Assembly (NCBI GenBank): GCA_036785325.1
Contig: JAXIVH010000194.1
Location: 124,001 to 188,000 of the forward strand
DNA: 64,000 bases
DNA from: Urophycis tenuis
Lineage: Eukaryota > Chordata > Actinopteri > Gadiformes > Phycidae
Reading direction: 5' to 3'
The notes beneath the pieces are model-generated. The model was not told where the DNA came from, searched no databases, and saw only the letters and a list, made by a program, of their open reading frames with translations. This document shows, piece after piece, positions 55,429-64,000 of this stretch (position 1 is the stretch's first letter; the number at the start of each line of letters is the position of its first letter). The translations under genes were made by a program, and so were the position numbers.

Positions 55429-56322
55429 TTAACACGCGAAATGTCTCTTTGCAGCCTCAGAGTCATAGACAGCTGGTTTTATCCTTTCTGAGGGTGTGCC
55501 AACACGGAGCCTCCTGTGGTGTGTTAGCACATATCTTGGGTCCTGTTCCAGCCAGTATCTGTAGTTCCTCCGGACAGTCTCGTAATATGTCTTACAAGCC
55601 GCTGAAAAAAACCCTGTAAAAAATAAGTTAAAATAGGCCAACAGTATGTAACAATTCCTCACGGCTAGGGATTCGCTAGGTTTTGATGCTAGCATATCTC
55701 ATTAGCGATTAGCACTTCGTTGTGCTGCCTCAGATGCAACAGATAACAATAACATAAAAGTCACTTACTTAAAAAGATTCCAGGGTCCACATCATTCCTG
55801 TCTGGACATACAGCGAGGGCTGCCACCAAATCAGTCGTGACGGCCGTATTGTGGGGTGAGTTCAGTCTGTTAAAACAAAATGCCAATAGTGTTAGGTGAG
55901 AGAATGATACGCCTGAATAATACAGCATACAGATCCTGCATTTTTCTTTTTAATCTCACCCTTGCACTGGGTCGTACGGCTTGATGTTGTTGTTTTTGCT
56001 GCTGTGAAGACGACGCAAAGTTTCCTGTAAAGTACAATTAACAATATAATCAATTGAGAGAAACATTTTCTGAGCTTTGCAAGCATAATTCTGCGGACTT
56101 GCATAACTGTAAGAAGAAATCACCCTAAAAATAAAGACTTACAGCAATCTTTGGATTGTGCGCTCGTTGTTTCCTCTTTAGCTCAGGTGTACAGCTGTAA
56201 TTCGACGCACTGGGCTCCAAAACAGCTTCCTCGAGTCTGGCCTTCACGTCTGTAACTTCGGCCTTCAAGTCTTTTACTTCGGCCTTCAGGTCTTTCACCT
56301 CGGCCTTCAGGTCAGCAGTGTT
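55429..56322 (-). CDS. Small four-exon minus-strand gene, unknown function (5' incomplete)
   Basis: Exons on the minus strand: 56322-56143, 56024-55960, 55866-55769 and 55613-55429, all with GT-AG sites and phases 0-0, 0-2, 2-1, 1-stop, about 135 codons after the first exon's coiled coil. The first exon has heptads (DLKAEVKDLKAEVT, DVKARLEEAV). Later exons read ETLRRLHSSKNNNIKPYD, SPHNTAVTTDLVAALAVCPD and SAACKTYYETVRRNYRYWLE, ending AAKRHFAC. Conserved phases across four exons argue for a real gene. The CKTYYETVRRNYRY stretch reminds me of accessory proteins found with fish DNA transposons, some with BEN domains, but I cannot confirm that. A start codon exon upstream of 56340 was not found. 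Confidence 0.6.
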
Positions 56323-56333
56323 CTGTATCACCT

Positions 56334-56386
56334 AGATTTACATGTACATTTAGTAATTTAGCAGACGCAAAGCGACGTGCAAAGGA
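56334..56386 (-). mobile_element. SINE 3' fragment
   Basis: TTTAGCAGACGCAAAGCGAC with TACATTTAGTAA is the complement of the fish SINE body also present at 11108 and 16560. Confidence 0.45.
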
Positions 56387-56447
56387 GAGAATGTTCAAGC
56401 TACAAGCAATAGAGACCTGGCTGCATCTGAATATTGACTACTATATG

Positions 56448-57757
56448 TAGCCGTACAGCACCGGCACTAGTTGCCGGCTCATCTTCCAATTACCCTATCG
56501 GCACCCGCGGCGAGGATATAAGAGGGAGCTAGGCTCCTCCCCTTCCTCCTCTGGCACTTCCTGGTTCACCGGCGTGTCCGCTGCTCGCTCCCATCCCCAC
56601 CACCACAGCAGATTGTTACACTTGCGTCCGTCCTCTCTCCCGAACCGGGCCACCAGCCGTTTCCCTGCGCGCTCAGCAACAATCCTAACAGTTTGCCTCG
56701 TCTTCGCGCTGGAGAAGCTCCGCTGCCGTACTCGCCACTTCTCCTCGCTGGCCGGATCGGAGCTCGGCGCCCCCCCCCCTCCGCCAAGGTCCAGTGGGGA
56801 ATCCACTGCTGCTTCGCCCTGCTGATTCGTGTACCTCCGCCATTGTCCGGGTGCGGGTCCCCTTCGTTTGACCGCGTCGGGACCCGTCCTGTGTTGTACT
56901 GCCACGGCGACGACATCAACTCACCGCTGGCGCGTGTTGTGTGCGGCGCTAGCTGTTGTGAGAGTGCGTGCGGCCGTCAGTCACGGTTGCCATAGCGACA
57001 GCATCAACTCGCCGCCGGCGTGTTTGTTTGTGTGTGTGTGTGTGTGTGTGTATGTTTGGGTTCGTGTGCGTGTTTTCTGGGTTCCTTATCTGTTTCCTTC
57101 CCGTTAGCTCAGTTCTGTTTAGTTCATTTACATTTCCTTAACTGTTTCTGTTACGTTCAGTGCCTTGCTGCACTCGTTGGCAGCCTTCGTTTCGTTTATT
57201 GGGTTTTTCCAATTCGTGTTTCTTTTGGTTCTGTACATTTCCCAAATCTTTTGTTTACTTGGTTTGGCGAATAGCATACCGCCTTCCGCCCTTTTGGATT
57301 GTTGGTTTGTTTTTCGGATTCCGGATTTTCCTTGGTTATTTGTTTCTTTTGCAAATTTTGTTTATTAGTTTAAGTAGCCCCACTGACCCTATTTCTCCCT
57401 TGTCCCTTTCAGCTGAGAGCCATTGGTGGAGGAGGTGTTCCCGGGTGGTGGTGTCCCTCCTGTGTGCCGGGTGTTCCTGGGTTTTGGGTTGTTTTGTTTG
57501 CATTTTCTCCCTTCATCTTGTTTGCCCCTTTCGTGTGACACGGGTGAGTCTGGTGTTCCCTCTTTGACTTTCCTCCCCCTGCACTAATCCCTCTCTCCAC
57601 AGGCCTCAGCTGGACTGGGGAGTTCCCTCTCCCCAATCCCCACTTTTAGTCCATTTTTAGTCTATGTATCATTCTAATCTATGTTCAATAAATTTGTATA
57701 TTTTGACGATTGAGCCACGTCTCCGAGCCTCCCTGCAGCACTAACCTGCGTGCCACA
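56448..57757 (+). promoter_or_regulatory. LTR-like segment with TATA box and polyadenylation signal
   Basis: GAGGATATAAGAGGGAG (TATA box at about 56514-56520) is followed by GC-rich sequence, a TG microsatellite (57026-57052), pyrimidine-rich tracts and CAATAAATTTG at about 57683, then a 70-base tail ending CGTGCCACA. A TGTAGCCG start near 56446 would give TG..CA ends, but no target duplication is visible. It is either a solo LTR with an unusually long R region or a CpG-rich pol II promoter and transcript. Frames within are short and unconvincing. Confidence 0.4.
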
Positions 57758-58716
57758 CTGGTCCTTGGTCCCCAGATTGCTGGCAAAATACATAAGGGTC
57801 CCGAGGTGAAACCCCTCGGGTGGCGTTGTCGGTGTCATCCACAAAATAATTGTTCAAAGCAAATATCTGCCCCCACTCGTATCGCCACATATATAGTATG
57901 CATTTTGTAGTACGTGACAAATATAGTACGTCCGAATGCTAGTACGCATTGTGTAGTACAGAAATGGTTCCCGAATGCGTACTACCGTCACAGTGTGAAA
58001 CGGAGGACACTACGCTATCCCACAATGCATCAGAGTCTGGTAACCGAAGAAGAAGAACGCTGCGGCGAAAATTTAAATAAATAAAAGCAGCGATATCAAG
58101 AGCCATTCGCGCAGAAAGAGACATTTTAATTTACCAGTAACGACGACAAGACAGAAAACTATGAGGTTAATTATCGGAGGTGACTTTTTAATTTTGCCGG
58201 CATCTGATCTGCTGCGCACAGAGGGGAAATACGTTATCTCCAAACATCCGGTAGCGTTTTTGGTGGTGTTCGGAAGTGTTCGGAGGCGTTCTACGTACGG
58301 CTTAACGGTCAAGTAGTAGACACTGAACAGAAATAGTGAAACAGTAACTACTTCACAAAATTGCAGGACTAATCACCTGTGTTAACTGGCGAGACAATCC
58401 ACTTAGAGCACCCAGAAGTCTTCTTTCCAGGTCTGTTGCGGGACTTGGTAGCGGTGTGTCGGTAGCAGATTCTCGTTGGGTGAGATCCGGAGTCGTGAAC
58501 TGGAGGCGTCTTTTCATTCTGGCAGCAGTTTAAATTTCGCGGTTCAGAATGAAGCTGTTATCGGAGTGAGCTAATTTATTGGTACTTGTCTCGCGAGACC
58601 GTGTTCGCCCAAGACGCGTGTGATTGGATGATTCCTCTGTCGCGGTGACGTAACCTTCTTCTTGGAACTGCAAGGCATGTATTCCGACTGTGGACCGAAC
58701 TTGGAATTTTAACAAC
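57758..58716. other. Non-coding; possible MITE
   Basis: ATATAGTATGCATTTTGTAG, AATATAGTACGTCCGAATGC and similar GTACG motifs at 57890-58000 suggest a short DNA-transposon derivative. No gene is seen until the EnSpm exon. Confidence 0.3.
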
Positions 58717-59927
58717 AAAGAGCCTTGATGAACTTCAAGCCAGGGTGGAAAACATCAAAGTACCACATGAGGTCGGAAGAATTCCCTTGCGGATTTCATC
58801 TGGCTTCGCAGGTTTTACAGCAGATCAATGGAAAAACTGGACAACCATATACTCATTGTTTTGTCTGAAGGGGCTTATTAGCAAAAGACATTATGATATG
58901 TGGTTTGACTTTGTTCAGGCATGTATTATACTCTGCTCCAGAGTTATATCCATCCAAAGACTGGAAGTAGCAGATGGGTACCTACAGACATTCCTTGAAA
59001 AATTTGTTGAACTGTTTGGCCCATTGCACTGCACCCCTAACATGCATCTACACCTTCATTTGAAGGAGTGTATTTTAGACTATGGACCAGTTTATTCTTT
59101 CTGGTGTTTTTCATTTGAGCGTTTTAATGGTATACTAGGAAAGTATAACAACAATAATAGGTCAATTGAGGTCCAGATTATGAGACAATTTCAACAGAGT
59201 CAGCAGCTTAACATGCCATGGATGTGTAAATATGAAGCTGAATTTTCTAGTATTTTGGGCCGTCAAATGGTTGAGACTTTGTCATGAGATGATGTCACTG
59301 ATGTGCTTTATGTGAAGCACAATATTTTGCTGTCAGTTGAAAGACTTGTTTTAGAAAACTGTACCGTGCTGCCAATCTCTCCATTCCATCAGATTATCTT
59401 GGATGAACATGACAGATGTGCTGCGCGAACAATGTATCAACAGATGTACCCTGACAACTGTATCATTGAGGTTGACTGTTTTGGCATGACATGCAAAAGG
59501 GTGTCATATCTCAATGTAAATTACTCCATAGAGGGATCTAGAGCAGAGAGATCAGCGTATGTACAGTATATGCCAAGTGGTGTGCCAACACTAACAGTTT
59601 TGAGGAGCCCATCATCGACCCTCTATCTGAACTAAGACCAGCTGTTATTAAGCAGTTCTTGGTTGTTAATGTCATGTCTAAAGATAATGCATTCAAACAT
59701 GTTCTTGCAAAAGTTTCTTGGCTTCATCCCCATCCTGACAGACATTTTTATGGAAAGCCATTGAGGTTTGGAGTTTGCAGGGAACTGACACCTCCCACCC
59801 AGCATCGTTCCTCCCTATAGAACGCATTGCTGGAAGATGTGTTATACACACATCCACTGTGCAGTTAAGCAAGACGAGGGAAAAGGTTACCGTTGTCATG
59901 CCACTCTGCACGCTGGCTGAAATTTAG
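58717..59927 (+). pseudogene. EnSpm/CACTA transposase C-terminal exon, disrupted
   Basis: Starts after TTAACAACAAAG with SLDELQARVENIKVPHEVGR and continues with the conserved DUF4218-like region of CACTA transposases: FTADQWKNWTTIYSLFCLKG, MWFDFVQACIILCSR, LHCTPNMHLHLHLKECILDY and GPVYSFWCFSFERFNGILGK. An in-frame TGA occurs at 59285-59287, then the frame continues (DDVTDVLYVKHN) to a frameshift near 59600 and another near 59765, ending CTLAEI. The catalytic N-terminal part is missing, so it is a dead relic, though long stretches remain open. Confidence 0.8.
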
Positions 59928-60318
59928 CATATAAGAGCTAAATCTAGTACTCCTGTAGGATGACACTGAGTTCTGTAAGCTTGTAAATATTTTCAAATAT
60001 GTTGTACCCACGAAAGATTAAAAATTGAGAAATTATTTTCTTGTGTTCCCTCCCTATTTCCTTGGAAACAACAGATTTCTCTAACTGGAATCTAGCAAGT
60101 GTAAATCATACTACCAATCACCATGAAAAGCTGGTAAAAGAAAAAAAAAAATGAAATGTGAGTTTAACTCCACAGTTAAATTTATTGTAACAATCTCAGT
60201 GTAAAGAGAAAGGCCTTTGGAAATCTGGACAATTCGAGTATATGCACTTACAAAATAACACATTTACTTTTACATGGACCATGGCTAGAAATTATTTTTC
60301 TGGAATCTTTTCTTTACA
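59928..60318. other. Non-coding spacer
   Basis: AT-rich sequence with a poly-A run at 60138-60150. Nothing was recognised. Confidence 0.4.
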
Positions 60319-61790
60319 CGTACCAACCCGGACTCCTTCGTTATTGTCGTTGGTGACTTTAACAAAGGAAACCTCACTCACGAACTCCCTAAATATAGAC
60401 AGTTTATTAAATGCCCGACCAGAGAGGAGAACATTCTGGATCACTGTTACACCACAGTCAGGGATGCATATCACGCCGTCCCCCGTGCTGCACTGGGACA
60501 CTCAGACGTCATGGTCCACCTGATTCCTGCGTACAGCCAGAAATTAAAGCTCTGCAAACCTGTAGTGAGGACATCAAAGAAGTGGACCAGTGAGGCCGTG
60601 GAGGATCTCCAGGCGTGTTTGGACTCTACTGACTGGGATGTGTTCAGGACTGCTACCAACAGTCTGGATGAGTACACAGAGGCTGTGATCTTACATCAGT
60701 TTTTGTGAGGACAGCTGTATTTCAACACGCACCAGGGTGAGTTACAACAATGACAAACCCTGGTTCACAGCCAAACTCAGAAGGTTAAGGTTGGATAAGG
60801 AAGTTGCCTTCAGGAGTGGGGACAAAGACAGATATAAAGAGGCGAAGTACAAGTTTAGCAAGGCGGTGAAAGAGGCTAAATGACTGTACTCTGAGAAGCT
60901 CCAACACCACTTCTCAGCCAACGACTCTGCGTCTGTCTGGAAAGGGCTTAGGCAAATCACCAACTACAAGCCTAAAGCCCCCCACTCCATCAACGACCAT
61001 CGTCTGGCCAATGACCTGAACGAGTTCTACTGCCGCTTTGAAAGACAAAGGGACAGTCCTGCAACCATCCCCCATGACACCTCCCAACAGCTCCAGCTTA
61101 TCACCTCCACCACCCCCACCTCAGTGGGGGCCTGGGCACCTCCACCAATGCCAAACTTAAAGGTCCCCCCCTCGACCCCCCCACCCACCTCAGTGACGAC
61201 TCTTTCCATCCATGAGAGGGACGTCAACAGACTCTTCAGGAGGCAGAACCCGGAAAGCTGCTGGACCGGATTCTGTCTCCCCATCCACCTTGAAGCACTG
61301 TGCTGATCAGCTGTCTCCAGTGTTTACAGACATTTTCAACACCTCACTGGAGACATGTCACGTGCCAGCCTGCTTCAAGACCTCTACCATAATTCCTGTC
61401 CCCAAGAAGCCAAGGACCACAGGACTTAACGACTTCAGACCCGTCGCCCTGACCTCTGTGGTTATGAAGTCCTTTGAGCGCCTTGTGCTCTCACACCTGA
61501 AAGGCATCACCGACCCCCTCCTGGACCCCCTGCAGTTTGCCTACAGAGCCAACAGGTCTTTAGACGATGCAGTCAACTTGGCCTTCCACTTCATCCTCCA
61601 GCACCTGGACTCCGCAGGAACCTATGTCAGGATCCTGTTTGTGGATTTCAGCTCTGCTTTCAACACCATCATCCCGGCTCTGCTTCAGGAGAAGCTCTCC
61701 CAGCTTAGTGTGCCTGACTCCACCTGCAGGTGGATTACAGACTTCCTGTCTGACAGGAAGCAGCATGTGAAGCTTGGAAAGATAAGATAA
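60319..61790 (+). pseudogene. LINE ORF2 relic (endonuclease end, linker, RT start)
   Basis: Frames read NPDSFVIVVGDFNKGNL (endonuclease GDFN), AALGHSDVMVHLIPAYS (SDH-like end of the endonuclease), a linker with NDKPWFTAKLRRLRLDK, then the RT start: RKAAGPDSVSP, RPVALTSVVMKSFERL, LQFAYRANRSLDDAV and FVDFSSAFNTI (motif A). It ends before the YADD motif at a GATAA microsatellite. A stop at about 60882 and frameshifts near 60690 and 61255 disable it. This is a CR1/L2/Rex-like fish LINE, probably the same broad family as 24359-25094. Confidence 0.75.
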
Positions 61791-61809
61791 GATAAGATAA
61801 GATAAGATA
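61781..61809 (+). repeat. (GATAA)n microsatellite
   Basis: About six AAGAT units at the broken end of the LINE RT. Confidence 0.8.
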
Positions 61810-62030
61810 TTCCTTTATTAATCCCCCTTAGGAGAAATTCACAGTGACCAGCAGTACAGGGGATAGATGTGCAGTAAGAGCCTGGCTAAAGTCAATACAC
61901 AATAAACAATAAATTAGATTAAATACGACCTCTTAAGTCAGGTCGGTGACGAGTGAGAACCTGTATGCATACTAGTGTCCTTGATAGTATGGAAGATATT
62001 AACCAAGTTAAGACTAGTACAATTGTTGGG
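61810..62030 (-). mobile_element. Retroposon 3'-end fragment
   Basis: TTTATTAATCCCCCTTAGGA followed by GAAATTCACAGTG resembles the reverse-oriented 3' end of a common fish LINE. It has no coding sequence. Confidence 0.35.
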
Positions 62031-62039
62031 TTTTCCATG

Positions 62040-62458
62040 TAAAGCATGAACTAACTGTGGAAGGAAACAGATGGCCACTCATAAATACCTCCCTGTGTTC
62101 AACTCAAGGTACACTTCCTGGTTCACCCCATGTTATCTTTAAGGTGCCTGTTTAAATGCTTAGTGGACAAAACAGACACAATTGGAGGATGGGGTGCCTA
62201 TATGAGATATGCTGATGGGGTTTCAGCAGTAAAGGAAGTAAGGGCCGTTTTTGTATAGTATGCAATGTTTAAGGTGCTGACAACATGTTTGGAAAACAGG
62301 ATAAAAAGGGACACACGGGGGATGTGTGGCAGTCACTTTGCAAACCGACTCAGGCTTTGTGTTGCTTCGCTGCAAGCGATAATAAAGTCTTGATCATTCA
62401 AACTGCGGCCTCCCAGAACCCTCTTACTTTTGTTAAGATATGTGCTTTAGCCACCACA
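62040..62458 (+). repeat. Retroelement 5' LTR (left edge uncertain)
   Basis: Features in order: GATAAAAAGG TATA-like box (about 62301), AATAAA at 62381-62386, and an end GCCACCACA at 62458, five bases before a primer-binding site. The start near 62040 (TGTAAAGCATG) is a guess. Confidence 0.5.
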
Positions 62459-62463
62459 TAATT

Positions 62464-62481
62464 TGGCGTCAAGAACAGGAT
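62464..62481 (+). promoter_or_regulatory. Primer-binding site of second retroelement
   Basis: TGGCGTCAAGAACAGGAT begins with the TGG complementary to a tRNA CCA end and sits just after the LTR. It resembles leucine-type primer sites (TGGTGTCAGAAG..) but does not match one exactly. Confidence 0.55.
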
Positions 62482-62870
62482 TGAAGAAAAGGGGCCAAGA
62501 CGACTGCTTCGCTGCGGATTGGTGTCCGCACAGACCACACTACGAGTGGCCACTCATTATAAAAAGGTAAGCTACGTTCTTGCCTATTAGTTATAGAAAA
62601 CTGTGTGATCTGTGCTCGACCCATCCTAACGCTAAGCAGTAAGTCAAGTGTCTCTCCAAAAAAAAAAAACAGTGTGTAAAGAAAAAGAGGGGGAGGCCGG
62701 GAATGAGTGCTCAGCATCAAATCATGGTTATTGTGGTTTACTAATTCATGTGTTATCCTTAATGCTTTGTGGTTTATTAACAAACTATGATGCTCTGTGA
62801 TATACTGAATTGACTAACCATAGTGCTCTGTGGTTTACTAAATTGCTGAAATGTTTGTATTTTTGTTAAA

Positions 62871-63240
62871 GCCTGTGGGTACCGCTTTGTAGTACGAATT
62901 AGACTATAGATACTGCAGAGGGCTGAACGATCAGGTCCCTAAACTATTAGGGTGAAATTCTTTTCTACTCTAAATCCTGTGGTAATCCTTTGTAGTACAA
63001 ATTAGAGTATAGATACTACAGAGGGAAGAACGATCAGGTCCCTACACTAGTAGGGTAAATTTATTTCCTAACCTAAATCCTGTGGCTGTCCTTTTGTAGT
63101 ATAATTCGAGTATAGATATTGCACTGGAAGAACGGCAGGTCCCTAGTAAATGTTGTATTAGGGTAAATTGTTTTTTATTTTTAAATCCTGTGGATACCGC
63201 TTTATAGTACAATTAGTGAAGAAGTATTATAAAGGGCTGA
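62871..63240 (+). repeat. Leader repeat family 1, four units of about 100 bp
   Basis: Units start at about 62871, 62972, 63075 and 63183 with AATCCTGTGG and share TTTGTAGTACAAATTAGAGT, GATACTACAGAGGG and GGTCCCTACACTAGTAGGG. The last motif folds as CCCTA..TAGGG in each of the first three units. Confidence 0.8.
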
Positions 63241-63245
63241 ACGGG

Positions 63246-63530
63246 CAGGTAGTCTGCGATACCGCCTCCTACGGGGAGGGCCGCTTCGTCAGATTGGATT
63301 GTTTGTCTGAGATACCGCCTCCTACGGGGAGGGTCCGCTTCGTCAGACTTTAGAGATTGAGAAAAGTAATCTGAGATACCGCCTCCTAAGGGGAGGGTCT
63401 GCTTGGTCAGATTGGGGATTCTGACATACCGCCTAGTAGCGCTGCTAGGGACTGCTTGGGTAGATCCTAACTCTGCGGTTACCGCTTACCAAGATAAGCT
63501 TGGGTAAGGTCTGCTCGGGTAGAGTATAAT
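63246..63530 (+). ncRNA. Five tandem stem-loops with compensatory stem changes
   Basis: Units start at about 63250, 63304, 63369, 63419 and 63467. Each has an outer stem, a conserved (A)TACCGC strand, an inner hairpin, and GG(T)CYGCTTSG before the closing strand. Inner hairpins differ: CCTCC-GGAGG in units 1-3, CCTAGTAGC-GCTGCTAGG in unit 4, CTTACC-GGGTAAG in unit 5. Outer stems also differ but pair: AGTCTG/CAGATT, GTCTGA/TCAGAC, AATCTGA/TCAGATT, GGAT(T)CT/AGATCC, ACTCT/AGAGT. Position in a retroelement leader suggests a structured RNA; a role in packaging, dimerisation or translation is inference. Confidence 0.65.
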
Positions 63531-63591
63531 AATTTGGACGCATTGGGAAACGATCAAATAACTAAATTCATTGTTAGAGTAGGGACAGTAC

Positions 63592-63869
63592 TTTGTTTTT
63601 GTCCACGGATGGCCACAAAGATAGTCCATTAAAGGCGTAAGGACAAACGCTCAGTGGCTATTCTTAAGATGGTGTCTATTTTATTCATTTTATAATAGAT
63701 CTGTTAAATCAGTGATACTGAAGGATCGCCATTGTTTTTGTCCACGGATGACCACGAAGATAGTCCATTAAAGGCGTAAGGACAAACGCTCAGTGGCTAT
63801 TCTTAAGATGGTTTCTATTTTATTAATTTTATAACTGATCTGTTAAATCAGAGATACTGAAGGATCGTC
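63592..63869 (+). repeat. Leader repeat family 3, two units of 139 bp
   Basis: GTCCACGGATGGCCACAAAG at 63601 recurs as GTCCACGGATGACCACGAAG at 63740, followed by matching sequence through ACTGAAGGATCG. Two direct copies with few differences. Confidence 0.85.
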
Positions 63870-64000
63870 ATTCAAAAACAAAATACATACATTTCCCAAA
63901 AACTGTTGAGGAAAGTATTTTAGAATAAGGTGTAGGAGTAACCGATACTCATATGATTATTCATTTTTAAGTTTAAAAGTCTTAGACACTCCTTCTGACA

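Larger units (their letters stand above)
62482..64000 (+). mobile_element. Leader of a retroelement, continuing past the window
   Basis: 1.5 kb without a coding frame, made of three repeat families: 62871-63240, 63246-63530 and 63592-63869. Such length and structure between primer site and gag is unusual. Gag is expected to the right of the window. Confidence 0.45.

Noticed and set aside
56495..57567. Several overlapping frames in the GC-rich segment
   Set aside because: All frames are open because of high GC and microsatellite content; none shows a domain or consistent splice sites.

Overview
This 64 kb window is eukaryotic and reads as teleost fish genomic DNA. The evidence is split genes with GT-AG introns, abundant CA, GA, GATA and AT microsatellites, and a dense mix of fish-type transposable elements (hAT, Tc1/mariner, EnSpm, TTAA-class, Helitron-like, Ty3/Gypsy, LINE, tRNA-SINE, endogenous retrovirus). 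I cannot name the species.

The left third (1-23640) is a cluster of immune-type immunoglobulin-superfamily receptors on the + strand. Receptor A (3' exons 3349-7289; its Ig exon must lie left of the window) carries three tyrosine motifs, two of them ITIM-consensus. Receptor B (17168-21776) has one V-like Ig exon, two Thr/Ser-rich stalk exons, a replaced transmembrane exon and a tail in which the paired ITIMs have become a YENM motif and a tyrosine-less site. The exon phases fit perfectly in both genes. Paralogous flanking DNA occurs four times (about 7.6, 10.8, 16.0 and 23.0 kb), so the array has lost or never completed other receptor copies. Paralogous empty sites let several transposon boundaries be read to the base. 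Intron satellites (39-bp and 22-bp units) fill the receptor introns.

The middle (23.6-32.7 kb) is mostly transposon relics: a LINE endonuclease fragment, a hAT with an 8-bp target duplication and a nested LINE, a spliced transposase-like relic, and a minus-strand endogenous retrovirus remnant (env pieces plus a 3' LTR). From 32667 to 53438 there is one young Ty3/Gypsy element. It has 1.5-kb LTRs, a tRNA-Pro primer site, gag, and pol in the -1 frame, with a canonical slippery heptamer at the overlap. Its 5' LTR is interrupted by a Helitron-like element and by an 809-bp TTAA foldback. Its 3' LTR is interrupted by a 7.9-kb hAT element that holds a 2.98-kb tandem duplication of its transposase gene.

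The right end (53.4-64.0 kb) has a minisatellite, a small four-exon minus-strand gene of unknown function with intact phases, an LTR-like promoter segment, an EnSpm transposase relic and a LINE ORF2 relic. It closes with an LTR and primer-binding site followed by a leader built of three families of tandem repeats. One of these is five consecutive stem-loops whose stems change sequence while keeping pairing; this is the most unusual signal in the window. No rRNA, tRNA gene or CRISPR array is present.
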